From contig NZ_MDGP01000001.1 of NCBI RefSeq assembly GCF_001747095.1, positions 1,967,001-2,031,000 on the forward strand: DNA of 64,000 nucleotides, written 5' to 3'. The position numbers and the translations under genes are program-made. The notes under the pieces were generated by a model. The model worked only from the letters and a program-made list of their open reading frames with translations. It did not search any database and was not told where the DNA came from. Positions 16,800-25,963 of the stretch are shown one piece after another (within the stretch, counting starts at the first letter, position 1; each line of letters starts with the position of its first letter). The DNA comes from Roseivirga sp. 4D4. Its GTDB lineage: Bacteria > Bacteroidota > Bacteroidia > Cytophagales > Cyclobacteriaceae.

Positions 16800-17057
16800 C
16801 TAATTCTCGTCTGATTTAAGTGATCTTAATGCTCTTCTTAAAGCTTGTAGCAAACCATCCATTCTGTGTGCTTCTTCCACCATATCATCCAACATTGGCT
16901 TATGGCGATTGATTACAAACGGTTCGTCACGCAGTTCTCTAGCTTGCTTTTCCAGGTTGCCTAAGGTGAAAAGGAGTTCCTTTGATAGCTTTGTAACCAA
17001 GATTGGTTTGGGCTCAACTTTCCCGTCTACATTCTGTTCTTCCAACTGCTCTTCCAT
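16800..17057 (-). CDS. Small charged helical protein, unknown function
   Basis: An 85-residue protein with no recognised domain. The N-terminus is acidic (MEEQLEEQNVDGKVEP) and the rest is predicted helical with regularly spaced leucines (LSKELLFTLGNLEKQARELRD, MDGLLQALRRALRSLKSDEN), so a short helical hairpin or coiled coil is likely. It follows the NarL-type regulator gene by 87 bases on the same strand and has its own strong terminator, so it may be the third gene of that operon. No function is assigned. Confidence 0.6.
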   Translation of the reverse strand: MEEQLEEQNVDGKVEPKPILVTKLSKELLFTLGNLEKQARELRDEPFVINRHKPMLDDMVEEAHRMDGLLQALRRALRSLKSDEN

Positions 17058-17144
17058 ACCCTTCTTCGATTACGATACAAAAGTATGAAGCCCAAATGGG
17101 CTTAAAATCAGGTGAATACGTAAATAAAAGAATAGGTGATTCCC

Positions 17145-17801
17145 TTAGAAGTCTTCAAAAAGCTGATGATCCATGGCGTAAATCACAAGTCCAGCGATGT
17201 TCTTGCTCCCCGTCTTTTCCAGCAAATTGCGTTTATGTGCCTCCACGGTTCGGGTACTGATGAACAGCTCTTCACCGATCTCCTGATTCGATTTTTGCTT
17301 AAGAATCAGATAGAGAATCTCCTTCTCCCTATCTGTGAGTTCGGTAACCATGCTTACTGCGGGCTGGTTACCACGAAGCTTGTTCATAATCACTTGTGTA
17401 ACCTCAGGTGAATAGTATTGCCCTCCACCATTTACAAAATCAATCGCCTGGATCAATTCGGCTTTATTGGCACTTTTTAGCACATACCCCACCACACCCA
17501 GTTGCAGCATCTTTTTAATGTATTGTACTTCGTTGAACATGGTCAAGGCAATGACTTTTTGCTCAGGCTTATCCTGCTTTATCCTTTTGATCAGCTCTGC
17601 TCCATCCATCATAGGCATTTGGATGTCCGTGAGAATAACATCCACCTCCAAAGACATGAGTTTTTCCAAAGCCTCAAGTCCATTGGAAGCCGACCCTTTA
17701 ATCTCGAAACGATCGGCATCATCGAGATAACCTTTTAAACCATCAATAATCATTGGATGGTCATCTACTATAAAAATGCTTATTGGTGTGTTCATAATCA
17801 T
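17145..17801 (-). CDS. NarL/FixJ-family response regulator
   Basis: A 218-residue DNA-binding response regulator. The receiver domain (residues ~7-125) has the acidic pocket Asp13-Asp14, phospho-acceptor Asp59 (LTDIQMP), a conserved Thr in ALTMF, and Lys in VLKSA. The C-terminal LuxR-type helix-turn-helix spans ~155-212 (LTDREKEILYLI, NQEIGEELFISTRTVEAHK). It overlaps the upstream sensor kinase gene by 4 bases (ATGA), so it is the cognate partner. Confidence 0.95.
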   Translation of the reverse strand: MIMNTPISIFIVDDHPMIIDGLKGYLDDADRFEIKGSASNGLEALEKLMSLEVDVILTDIQMPMMDGAELIKRIKQDKPEQKVIALTMFNEVQYIKKMLQLGVVGYVLKSANKAELIQAIDFVNGGGQYYSPEVTQVIMNKLRGNQPAVSMVTELTDREKEILYLILKQKSNQEIGEELFISTRTVEAHKRNLLEKTGSKNIAGLVIYAMDHQLFEDF

Positions 17802-19777
17802 TCATTTAGTGGAATTAATGCAATTACGCTTGTCCCATGATCGGGTCGCGAATCAATAGTCAAACTACCGGAAAGGGCTCCAATCCTATTTTTCATGCTG
17901 GTCAAACCATAACCAGTTTCGTACAAGTCAAGTTTATTCTTGTCAAAGCCTATGCCATCATCTTCAATCATCAACTGAATGCCTCCTTTCATCTTGACAA
18001 GCTGAGCATTGACATGTTTTGCTTTGGACGACTTGATTACATTATTCAGCGCTTCCTGAGCCATTCTATATAAACCTAATTCGACCTCCGCCTCAAGTCT
18101 ATCCTTTAGATTGCTGTAGTACTTACACTCAATATCCGCAGCAGCTTCTACCGATGCAAGCAAATCTTGCAAGGCTCTATCCAGACCAAGTTCATCAATG
18201 GACTTGGGCATCAGTCGATGGGCGATACTTCGGGTTTCAGCAATTCCCTGCTCTAAAAACGCTTTGCTTTTCGCAAACCGATCCCGGCTTGACGGACTGA
18301 GCTTGTCCACCTCATCTTCAAGGTAATGCAGGTTCAGGGCACTTACACTCAAGGTTTGTTGAAGCCCATCATGCAGCTCAGCGGCAACTTTTCTCCTTTG
18401 ATTATCTTCTGCCCGATAGATGGCCTGATGCTGTAATTCTTGATTTCTGACTACAGGACTAATATCAAAAATACACCCTTCCAACGCACTCAATTCTCCA
18501 TCTTCATTCCGAACACCATTTCCTTGCTCCCAGAGCCATTTCTCCTTACCAGATTTATCTACGATCCGATAGATAACACGGAAAGACTCATCCCTTTTCA
18601 AGGCAGCCTGCACCTGATCCCATACTTCAATCCGATCGTCCACATGTATTAACTCGCCATAAGTAACATCTCCAGGATCTCCATAGAATTCTTCTGAAGT
18701 ATATCCGGTAATGGTCTCACAGGCACTACTCAAATAATACATTGTCCATTTCTGATCGTTCAGGCAGCGGTAAACCATCCCAGGCAGATTATTCACCAGG
18801 TTATTCATTCTCCGATGACTCTCCTCTACCTCTATCTCAGCCATCTTTTTGTCGTGAATATCCTCATGGCTGCCTACAATTCTCACCACATTACCGGCTT
18901 TGTCCCATAGGGCCTGCCCTGTAGACTTAAACCATCGGTAATCTCCTGGCTTTGTTTTAAGCCTGAACTCAACTTCATAAGGAGTTCTCTCCTTCAGATG
19001 CTTCTCAAAACGCAAACGTGTCTCATCAGCATCATCCGGATGAATCATATCAAAGAAATTATCCTTCGGAACAGGAATTTCATCAGGTTGATAACCCAAT
19101 TGCTCAAACAATCGAGGAGACCAATAGGCTTTATCCTCTTTGGGTTGCCAATCCCAAATACCATCTTGCGAACCCTCAATGGCCAACTGAAACCTTTTTC
19201 GACTGTTCTGAAGTTCACTTGTTCTTTCAGCCACTAGCTTTTCCAATCCTTCTTCCAAGATATTTCTGCAAACCGCATTGCCGATAGAATTGGCAAACGA
19301 TAGTAATAAGGCTTTCTCCGAGTCGGACCAACCTCGTTCCTGATGAAAATCTACCAATCCAAAAATCCCCCAAAAAGTATCTTCAAAATGAATGGGAAAC
19401 AGAATCACCGACTTGCTCCCATCAAAACCCATATGAGCTTTGAGTTCATCTTTAGCCTGAGAATAGGTAAGCTCAAAACAATCTCCGTTTGATAAAACAG
19501 GTAATATTTCTCCAAGCTGATTTTCCCCGACATTTTGGTTTCTCTCCAAGCGTTCCTGATTTGAATGAGGAGTCCAAGCATATTTCATAGAAGTTAAAAA
19601 ACCTCCCTTTTCATCTTCATGATTAACAGACACGAAGCCGGCATCTACACCCAAAGGCTTAGAGAGTGCTTTTAGTGCCAGATTAATGCCCTTATCCAGT
19701 TTTTCGGCAATCAATGCATTGGTAGCACTGGCCACTCCCAATACCAGATCGTCAATATTGTTGGTGTGAGAAGTCAA
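17798..19777 (-). CDS. GAF-PAS-PAS sensor histidine kinase (HisKA_3 type)
   Basis: A 659-residue soluble kinase with no membrane segment. Order: GAF domain ~15-172 (ending WSDSEKALLLSFANSIGNAV), short coiled linker, PAS_3 domains ~193-312 and ~325-445 (each with the FDMIHPDDAD / GELIHVDDRIE motif), HisKA_3 dimerisation domain with phospho-acceptor His469 (AAELHDGLQQTL), and HATPase ~560-657 (NNVIKSSKAKHV, IEDDGIGFD, GYGLTSMKNRI). The start is TTG at 19777, the first start codon after an in-frame stop. It senses a cytosolic signal that cannot be read from sequence, and it signals to the overlapping NarL-type regulator. Confidence 0.93.
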   Translation of the reverse strand: MTSHTNNIDDLVLGVASATNALIAEKLDKGINLALKALSKPLGVDAGFVSVNHEDEKGGFLTSMKYAWTPHSNQERLERNQNVGENQLGEILPVLSNGDCFELTYSQAKDELKAHMGFDGSKSVILFPIHFEDTFWGIFGLVDFHQERGWSDSEKALLLSFANSIGNAVCRNILEEGLEKLVAERTSELQNSRKRFQLAIEGSQDGIWDWQPKEDKAYWSPRLFEQLGYQPDEIPVPKDNFFDMIHPDDADETRLRFEKHLKERTPYEVEFRLKTKPGDYRWFKSTGQALWDKAGNVVRIVGSHEDIHDKKMAEIEVEESHRRMNNLVNNLPGMVYRCLNDQKWTMYYLSSACETITGYTSEEFYGDPGDVTYGELIHVDDRIEVWDQVQAALKRDESFRVIYRIVDKSGKEKWLWEQGNGVRNEDGELSALEGCIFDISPVVRNQELQHQAIYRAEDNQRRKVAAELHDGLQQTLSVSALNLHYLEDEVDKLSPSSRDRFAKSKAFLEQGIAETRSIAHRLMPKSIDELGLDRALQDLLASVEAAADIECKYYSNLKDRLEAEVELGLYRMAQEALNNVIKSSKAKHVNAQLVKMKGGIQLMIEDDGIGFDKNKLDLYETGYGLTSMKNRIGALSGSLTIDSRPDHGTSVIALIPLNE

Positions 19778-19954
19778 ATCACAAGTATCTATTCATTCGC
19801 TATACAGATAAAAATAAAGAATAACTCGTCTAAACTGATCTCCACTCTTCACATTAATTAACAATCTTTAACTGCTCCAATGCGTAAGCTATTTATGAAT
19901 GGTATTCATAAAGTTCAGGGCTTGATTATATTTGCTCGTTCGAAGATTTAAAGC

Positions 19955-20923
19955 ATGACTTGGTTTAAGAGTATTGGAATGATTGAGGGGATTTTTGTAG
20001 GCCTCTTCATTGTGGCATATCTGGTCTACATTTTCCGACTTCTTCGCTTAGCAAAGCGGATGAACACAACTTTTCGACCACTCCTCTTTAAAATTTTACT
20101 AAGGTCATTGGCGCTTTCGCTATTAATCATTGCCTTACTAGGCCCCTCCTTCGGAGAAACAACAAAAGAGGTTAAATCTGAAGGCAAAGATATCTATGTA
20201 GCTGTCGACCTCTCACAATCCATGAACGCCTTCGATGTTCAGCCCACTCGATTGGAAAAGGTAAAGTACGAACTGAAAAAGATCATTGAGGCTTTCAATT
20301 CAGATCGAATCGGACTGATCATTTTCTCTTCGGAAGCATTTGTACAATGCCCATTGACTTATGACCAAAGCGCATTGAACCTATTTGTCAATACGCTGAA
20401 TACAGGCCTAGTACCCAATGCGGGAACCGATTTTGGATCACCCCTGAACATTGCTTTAGAAAAACTAGAAGACACCGAAGCTTCTGTAACACAACAAAAG
20501 GCCCAGATCATCTTGATGATTAGCGATGGTGAAGATTTCGGTGACGAGACACAAGAGGCTGTAGAAAAGGTAGTGAGATCTGGCATTCAACTCTTTGCAC
20601 TGGGCGTAGGAACAGAAACAGGTTCGAAGATTCGACAGGGCAACGGCTTCAAAAGAGATAGACAAGGTGGCGAAGTAGTAACAAAACTAAATTCAAAGTC
20701 GTTGAGAAAGCTGGCGGTAGATACTGGTGGTAAGTACTTCGAAATCAATGAAGACCAGAATGATGTAAACCGATTGATTCGTGCCATCAATGAGGTGGAA
20801 GGCGAATTGAGAGATGCCCGAGTCATTGATGCTTCGGCTAACAAATTTTATTACTTCCTGATTGGTGCGATTGCCTTGTTGGTTTTAGACGCCATGATCA
20901 GAAGAAAGACATTAAGAATATGA
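19955..20923 (+). CDS. batB: BatB-like von Willebrand factor A protein
   Basis: A 322-residue inner-membrane-anchored VWA protein of the Bacteroidota Bat (aerotolerance) set. Two membrane segments lie near residues 8-27 and 45-63, and a third at the C-terminus (YYFLIGAIALLVLDAM). The metal-ion-dependent adhesion site DLSQS (residue ~86 on) is intact, followed by LIIFSSEAFVQCPLT and the second MIDAS part around MISDGEDFGD. In other species these genes follow moxR, a DUF58 gene and batA; none of those is present here. It overlaps the next gene by 4 bases. Confidence 0.88.
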   Translation: MTWFKSIGMIEGIFVGLFIVAYLVYIFRLLRLAKRMNTTFRPLLFKILLRSLALSLLIIALLGPSFGETTKEVKSEGKDIYVAVDLSQSMNAFDVQPTRLEKVKYELKKIIEAFNSDRIGLIIFSSEAFVQCPLTYDQSALNLFVNTLNTGLVPNAGTDFGSPLNIALEKLEDTEASVTQQKAQIILMISDGEDFGDETQEAVEKVVRSGIQLFALGVGTETGSKIRQGNGFKRDRQGGEVVTKLNSKSLRKLAVDTGGKYFEINEDQNDVNRLIRAINEVEGELRDARVIDASANKFYYFLIGAIALLVLDAMIRRKTLRI

Positions 20924-21879
20924 AGTATTTATTGAGTATAGTTCTTCTTTTTACAAGTGTCACAGACCCTGTGACTAAGATTGCTAAGTCTAACAAACTC
21001 AAGAAAGAGGCTAGTGAAGCTTATTCGGAGGGAAACTTCGAAGAGGCTATTACATCATACCAGATGTTGCTCGACTCAATGGAAATTGAAGATGATGTAG
21101 CTCGACTCAACCTAGCCAATGCCGCTTATATCATGTCTTATGGTGGTGAGAACATGGGCCTGCTAAGCGAAATCAGTTCTGGAGAAACTATGGTCGAAGA
21201 TACTGCTGCTCTGAATGCCATAAGCGATGACATCAGGTTTTTTGATATCGCTGACTCGAATTATAAGCGCGTTAAAGATGGATCGAATCCTAATCTGGCC
21301 TCAATGGCACACAATCAACTGGGGATCATTTCTTACAAGATGGGTGAGCAATCTCCAGATGAAAAAGAGTCCTTTACCCAATCTGCTCTTAATAACTTTA
21401 AACAAGCGCTGCTGAAAAACCCTCAAAATGATCAGGCAAGATACAATTATGAATTGCTGAAGAAACTGATCCGCCAGCAGCAGCAACAGGAACAACAGCA
21501 GAAAGATCAGGAACAAAAAGAAGATCAAAAGCAGGATCAGGAGAAAAAAGATCAAGAGAATAAGGATCAGCAAAAGAAAGATCAACAAAACCAGGATCAA
21601 GAAAAACAAGATCAGGAAAAGAAAGAGAATCAAGAGCAACAGCAAAACCAAGATCAGAAACAGGAGCAGGAAGAAGGAAAAGAGAATCAGGAACAGAAAG
21701 AGGGAGAACAAAAGGAAGATCCGCTGGAAAAGCTAAAAGAGAAACTGAAGGAAATGAATATCCCTTTAGAAAAAGCTCAGATGATTCTTGAGGCGATGAA
21801 AAACAACGAAACCCAATACGTTCAGCAAAAGAAGCGCAAGGCCACACAGCGCAAACGCTCAGACAAACCTGATTGGTAG
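20920..21879 (+). CDS. batC: BatC-like TPR protein with charged low-complexity tail
   Basis: A 319-residue protein. The start has a short hydrophobic signal-like stretch (KYLLSIVLLFTSV). TPR-like helices span ~25-180 (KLKKEASEAYSEGNFEEAITSYQ; YNYELLKKLIRQ). Residues ~187-265 are almost entirely Gln, Lys, Asp and Glu with a recurrent QDQEKKDQ pattern. The C-terminus is a conserved-looking short domain (LEKLKEKLKEMNIPLEKAQM) and a basic end. This is the BatC pattern, and the ATGA overlap with the VWA gene shows coupling. The two are thought to form an envelope complex with other Bat proteins; molecular role unproven. Confidence 0.85.
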   Translation: MKYLLSIVLLFTSVTDPVTKIAKSNKLKKEASEAYSEGNFEEAITSYQMLLDSMEIEDDVARLNLANAAYIMSYGGENMGLLSEISSGETMVEDTAALNAISDDIRFFDIADSNYKRVKDGSNPNLASMAHNQLGIISYKMGEQSPDEKESFTQSALNNFKQALLKNPQNDQARYNYELLKKLIRQQQQQEQQQKDQEQKEDQKQDQEKKDQENKDQQKKDQQNQDQEKQDQEKKENQEQQQNQDQKQEQEEGKENQEQKEGEQKEDPLEKLKEKLKEMNIPLEKAQMILEAMKNNETQYVQQKKRKATQRKRSDKPDW

Positions 21880-21958
21880 ATTGGGTATTGGGTATTGCAA
21901 AACTTGATCTCAGATAGGAAGGTGACATTCGTAATTCGTAATTCGTAATTCTTAATTC
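21880..21958. repeat. Two short tandem heptamer tracts after batC
   Basis: ATTGGGT occurs twice plus a partial unit (21880-21897), and GTAATTC-like heptamers occur five times (21924-21958, three identical and two variant). Both have 7-base periods, suggesting replication slippage. They are intergenic. Confidence 0.65.
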
Positions 21959-22008
21959 CTATTAAACATTATGCGGAACTTCTAATAGGGTATTCTCGTT
22001 CCTTTCAT

Positions 22009-22016
22009 TAACTTTG
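22009..22016 (+). promoter_or_regulatory. -7 promoter element of the thiolase gene
   Basis: TAACTTTG, an exact TAnnTTTG match, 29 bases before the ATG. No clear TTG lies at the expected -33 distance. Confidence 0.45.
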
Positions 22017-22045
22017 CTAACAGTCGTTAGGTAAACTAATAATCA

Positions 22046-23224
22046 ATGAAGGAAGTATACATCATATCCGCTGCCAGAACACCCATTGGCAGTTTCGGAG
22101 GAAAATTATCAGGCTTCACCGCCACTCAGTTAGGATCATTCGCCATTAAAGGAGCTTTGGAAAAAGCCAATGTTGCTGCTGATCAGGTACAAGAAGTTTT
22201 AATGGGCAATGTTGTCTCAGCAGGTCTGGGTCAGGCACCAGCGCGTCAGGCAGCTTTAGGAGCTGGTGTTGGTGAGAATGTACCTTGTACTACCATCAAC
22301 AAAGTATGTGCTTCAGGAATGAAGTCTGTGATGCTCGCGGCTCAGTCTATTATGGTTGGTTCTAATGATGTGGTAGTTGCCGGTGGTATGGAAAGCATGA
22401 GTAATATCCCTTACTACATCCCTAAAGCTAGATATGGTTACAAATATGGTAATGGTGAATTAGTAGACGGCCTGGTAAAAGACGGTTTATGGGAGGTCTA
22501 TAATGAATTCCCTATGGGAAATTGCGCTGACAATACAGCTAAAGAGATGAATATCTCACGCGAGGCACAAGATGAATATGCCATTAACTCCTATAAAAAA
22601 GCAGCTGAGTCTACAGCTGCTGGAAAATTCAAAAACGAGATCATTCCGGTAGCAATTCCTCAGAGAAAAGGAGACCCAGTAATGATGACGGAAGACGAAG
22701 AATTCAATAATGTGATCTTCGAAAAGATTCCTAACCTTCGTCCTGTATTCAACAAAGACGGATCAGTGACAGCCGCAAATGCCTCTACCATCAATGACGG
22801 TGCATCTGCCATGGTGTTAATGAGCAAAGAAAAAGCTGAAGAGCTTGGCGTGACTCCGATTGCAAAAATCATTGGATTTGCTGATGCAGCTCAAGATCCA
22901 CTATGGTTTACTACTGCCCCTGCTAAAGCAATTCCTAAGGCCATGGCAATGGCTGGTGTTAGTAAGGATGACGTTGACTACTACGAGATCAACGAAGCAT
23001 TTTCTGTAGTAGCTATAGCCAATAATCAAGAGCTTGGACTTGACGCTTCAAAAGTTAATGTCAATGGGGGCGCTGTTGCTTTGGGCCACCCGCTAGGAGC
23101 ATCTGGAAACAGAATTGTGACTACTTTATGTCATGTGCTTGATCAGAACGATGGAAAAATAGGCGTTGCTGGCATCTGTAATGGTGGCGGAGGTGCTTCG
23201 GCCATGGTGATCGAGAAATTATAA
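22046..23224 (+). CDS. Acetyl-CoA C-acetyltransferase (thiolase)
   Basis: A 392-residue thiolase that condenses two acetyl-CoA to acetoacetyl-CoA or runs the reverse reaction. All catalytic parts are present: nucleophile Cys88 ([11 protein letters not shown]), NEAF block, His in [14 protein letters not shown], and the second Cys in [11 protein letters not shown] near residue 378. Length is typical of the biosynthetic/degradative thiolase II type. It has its own promoter and terminator, and no other beta-oxidation gene lies next to it. Confidence 0.95.
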   Translation: MKEVYIISAARTPIGSFGGKLSGFTATQLGSFAIKGALEKANVAADQVQEVLMGNVVSAGLGQAPARQAALGAGVGENVPCTTINKVCASGMKSVMLAAQSIMVGSNDVVVAGGMESMSNIPYYIPKARYGYKYGNGELVDGLVKDGLWEVYNEFPMGNCADNTAKEMNISREAQDEYAINSYKKAAESTAAGKFKNEIIPVAIPQRKGDPVMMTEDEEFNNVIFEKIPNLRPVFNKDGSVTAANASTINDGASAMVLMSKEKAEELGVTPIAKIIGFADAAQDPLWFTTAPAKAIPKAMAMAGVSKDDVDYYEINEAFSVVAIANNQELGLDASKVNVNGGAVALGHPLGASGNRIVTTLCHVLDQNDGKIGVAGICNGGGGASAMVIEKL

Positions 23225-23243
23225 GATTAACATACTATTTCTG

Positions 23244-23276
23244 AAAGCCTTACGTAATTTTACGTAAGGCTTTTTT
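23244..23276 (+). terminator. Intrinsic terminator of the thiolase gene
   Basis: Near-perfect hairpin (AAAGCCTTACGTAA / TTACGTAAGGCTTT) followed by a T tract that ends directly at the ATG of the next gene (23277). Confidence 0.9.
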
Positions 23277-24593
23277 ATGCGCAACACAATCTACACCCTA
23301 CTACTTCTGCTCTGTGGCTCCGCTACTCTTGCTCAACAGAAAATCACCACCTATTACCCACCGGATTATAGAGTAAAAAAAGAGACTTATACCATTCTGA
23401 ATGGAGACTCTTCCATGATTCATGGTGCTTATACCAAGTACTTTCAAGAGGGTTCCATTGCCATGGAAGGCGAGTTTGTCAATGGCAAGCCGAATGGTGT
23501 ATTTACTGAGTTCTATGAGAATGGAAATGTACTCTCAAAAACCACCTACCAACAAGGCGTAAAGACAGGCGCTTTCGAAATCCTCTCGAAAAGCGGAAAA
23601 CCTATTCAAAAAGGAGCTTACGTGGATGGAAAACTAGATGGTATTGTCAGTGGCTATTTTGAAGATGGTAAGGTCCGAACCAAAACGACCTTCAAAGAGG
23701 GAACTCCAAACGGACTTACAGAGGAATTCTATCCTAATGAAAAACTGAAACAAACTTTTAGCTACCTCAATGGCACACAGGATGGTAAAGCGAAAACCTA
23801 CTATCAAAACGGTCAGATTTCAGCCGAGTTTACTTACCAACAAGGAGTAATCAATGGCTTATATCAGACCTACTATAGCAATGGTAAGAAAGAGTGGACC
23901 TATCAATACGTCAGAGGTTATAAAACAGGCCCCTATGCTCATTTTAATACCAAAGGCCAGCTGATTGATGAAGGCTTTTATAATGAAGGCGTTCAAACTG
24001 GGGTTCGCAAAACTTACTATGACGATGGTGCCAGAAAAGAGGTCTTTAACTACCAAACTGGAGCAAAAATTGGAGAAAACTTTGTTTACTACCCTACAGG
24101 TGAACTGATGTGGCTGGAAAACTACACCAAAATAGCTAAGGACGGAATCCTTACAGAATACTATAAGAATGGCCAGGTTAAAACCGAACAATTCTATGAA
24201 GGAGGTAGAAAGAACAAGGACTGGAAGACTTACTATGAAAATGGTCAGGTGGCAACCAAATCTCCCTACCTGGAAGATGTCATCAATGGCAATGTAGAAA
24301 TGTACGCTAAGGACGGTACACTTGAGAAAACCGTTCCTTACAAATTTGGAAGAAAGACCGGTTCAGAAATCACCTATTACCCAGACAAAAAGAAACGAAC
24401 CGAAACCAAGCTTTTAAATGGTCAAAAGTCCGGTCGCTATTACGAATACTATGAAAATGGAAAGGTGAAAATCAAAGGAAATCACCTCTATGATGTACGT
24501 CAGGGTACTTGGGAATACTATGATGCTAAAGGCAAAGTGACCAAGACCGAAAACTATTCCAGAGGTAACCTGATGAGCAGTTCAGAAAATTAA
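23277..24593 (+). CDS. Secreted MORN-like repeat protein (YwqK-type)
   Basis: A 438-residue protein with an N-terminal signal peptide (MRNTIYTLLLLLCGSATLAQQ, cleavage expected after ALA-Q or nearby). The mature part is about 15 tandem repeats of ~23 residues with the pattern G-x-x-x-x-Y-Y-x-N-G-x-x (for example AEFTYQQGVINGLYQTYYSNG), the MORN-variant repeat also annotated as 'YwqK family antitoxin'. That label does not make this a toxin-antitoxin gene. Such repeats form elongated beta-sheets and probably bind proteins or envelope material. The ATG lies at the end of the thiolase terminator, so how it is transcribed is unclear. Confidence 0.85.
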   Translation: MRNTIYTLLLLLCGSATLAQQKITTYYPPDYRVKKETYTILNGDSSMIHGAYTKYFQEGSIAMEGEFVNGKPNGVFTEFYENGNVLSKTTYQQGVKTGAFEILSKSGKPIQKGAYVDGKLDGIVSGYFEDGKVRTKTTFKEGTPNGLTEEFYPNEKLKQTFSYLNGTQDGKAKTYYQNGQISAEFTYQQGVINGLYQTYYSNGKKEWTYQYVRGYKTGPYAHFNTKGQLIDEGFYNEGVQTGVRKTYYDDGARKEVFNYQTGAKIGENFVYYPTGELMWLENYTKIAKDGILTEYYKNGQVKTEQFYEGGRKNKDWKTYYENGQVATKSPYLEDVINGNVEMYAKDGTLEKTVPYKFGRKTGSEITYYPDKKKRTETKLLNGQKSGRYYEYYENGKVKIKGNHLYDVRQGTWEYYDAKGKVTKTENYSRGNLMSSSEN

Positions 24594-24635
24594 TTTCCAG
24601 CACGCCTAGATTCAATTTTTGACTATTTTTACCCG

Positions 24636-25580
24636 ATGATTGAAGGCATTAAGGAAACCAACTTTCAGTTTCCAAATCAACAAGATTTTTATCGCGGCAA
24701 AGTAAGAGATATCTACTATTTCTCAGACCTATTGGTTATGGTTGCCTCTGATCGAATTTCAGCTTTCGATGTGGTGCTTCCAAGAGCGATCCCTTTTAAA
24801 GGCCAAGTCTTAAATCAGATCGCCTCTAAGTTCCTCAAAGCCACCAGTGACATAGTACCGAATTGGATTACAGCGAGCCCTGACCCAACTGTTAGTGTGG
24901 GGCTTAAATGTGAACCTTATCAGGTAGAAATGGTCATCAGAGGTTATCTTGCCGGCCATGCCTGGAGAGAGTACAGAGATGGCAAAAGAATCCTTTGCGG
25001 GGTACCTCTACCTGATGGATTAAAAGAAAATGACAAGCTTCCAGCCCCTATCATCACCCCTACTACAAAAGCTAAAGAAGGTCATGATGAGGATATTTCT
25101 AGAGAAGAAATATTGGCTCAGGGGATCGTGGATCAAGCGGAATACGAGCAGCTTGAAGCTTACACTCAGGCCCTGTTTGCCAGAGGAACAGAAATGGCTG
25201 CAGCTCAAGGGCTTATTTTGGTCGACACCAAATATGAGTTTGGAAAACTGGATGATAAAATCATTCTGATTGACGAGATTCATACGCCTGACTCATCTAG
25301 GTATTTTTACCAAGAAGGATACGATGACAGACAGAAGGCTGGAGAAAAGCAAAAACAACTCTCCAAGGAGTTTGTTAGACAATGGCTGATAGAGAATGGA
25401 TTTCAAGGCAAAGAAGGTCAGACAATTCCAGAAATGACTGACGAAGTTGTAAATTCTATCTCCGAAAGATATATTGAGCTCTTCGAGAAAGTAACGGGTG
25501 AATCATTTCAGAAAGATGGGAACCAAAACGTACTCGAGAGAATTGAGAATAACATTACGAATTACCTACAGAATAGATAA
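24636..25580 (+). CDS. purC: Phosphoribosylaminoimidazole-succinocarboxamide synthase
   Basis: A 314-residue SAICAR synthetase, step 8 of IMP synthesis, joining aspartate to CAIR with ATP. Signature parts: GKVRDIYYF near the N-terminus, [52 protein letters not shown] and [14 protein letters not shown]. Length matches the longer Bacteroidota form rather than the ~240-residue E. coli form. It leads a run purC-STAS-rnz-transporter with gaps of only 3-9 bases, so probably one operon. Confidence 0.96.
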   Translation: MIEGIKETNFQFPNQQDFYRGKVRDIYYFSDLLVMVASDRISAFDVVLPRAIPFKGQVLNQIASKFLKATSDIVPNWITASPDPTVSVGLKCEPYQVEMVIRGYLAGHAWREYRDGKRILCGVPLPDGLKENDKLPAPIITPTTKAKEGHDEDISREEILAQGIVDQAEYEQLEAYTQALFARGTEMAAAQGLILVDTKYEFGKLDDKIILIDEIHTPDSSRYFYQEGYDDRQKAGEKQKQLSKEFVRQWLIENGFQGKEGQTIPEMTDEVVNSISERYIELFEKVTGESFQKDGNQNVLERIENNITNYLQNR

Positions 25581-25589
25581 CAAGACATT

Positions 25590-25955
25590 ATGAAGTTTAG
25601 CATAGATAAACAAGACCTGTACACAGTATTCAAACTAGAAGAAGAGAAGCTTGATTCTACTTTATCTCCTGACCTGAAGTCGGAACTTGTATCATTACAG
25701 GCACAGGGGACTCAAAATCTTATTTTGAACCTTTCCACCACAAAATATGCCGATTCATCAGGGCTAAGCGCATTGCTGACGGGTAACAGAGCATACGCAG
25801 AAAACGGAGGTGCTTTTATCCTTTCTGAAATCACTCCTTTTGTAGATAAGCTATTGACCATATCACAGCTCAATAATGTATTGACCATTTTGGCCACTGA
25901 CGAAGCTGCTATGGACTTGGTACTCGCCAATAGCCCTGAAGACGGAGAAGCATAA
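25590..25955 (+). CDS. STAS-domain protein (anti-sigma-factor antagonist-like)
   Basis: A 121-residue protein made of a single STAS domain: LILNLSTTKYADSSGLSALLTGNRAYAENGG, where the Ser pair after Asp corresponds to the phosphorylated serine of SpoIIAA-type proteins, then FILSEITPFVDKLLTISQLNNVL. No partner kinase is in the window. It lies between purC and rnz, a linkage I recall from other Bacteroidota; its cellular role there is unknown. Confidence 0.88.
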   Translation: MKFSIDKQDLYTVFKLEEEKLDSTLSPDLKSELVSLQAQGTQNLILNLSTTKYADSSGLSALLTGNRAYAENGGAFILSEITPFVDKLLTISQLNNVLTILATDEAAMDLVLANSPEDGEA

Positions 25956-25963
25956 TCTCCGTT

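Noticed and set aside
21301..21928. Long leucine/phenylalanine-rich or serine/proline-rich frames on the minus strand
   Set aside because: They are the complement of the Gln/Lys/Asp/Glu low-complexity tract of batC.
23277..24593. Toxin-antitoxin gene, as the label 'YwqK family antitoxin' would suggest
   Set aside because: The protein is secreted, made only of MORN-like repeats, and has no toxin partner beside it.
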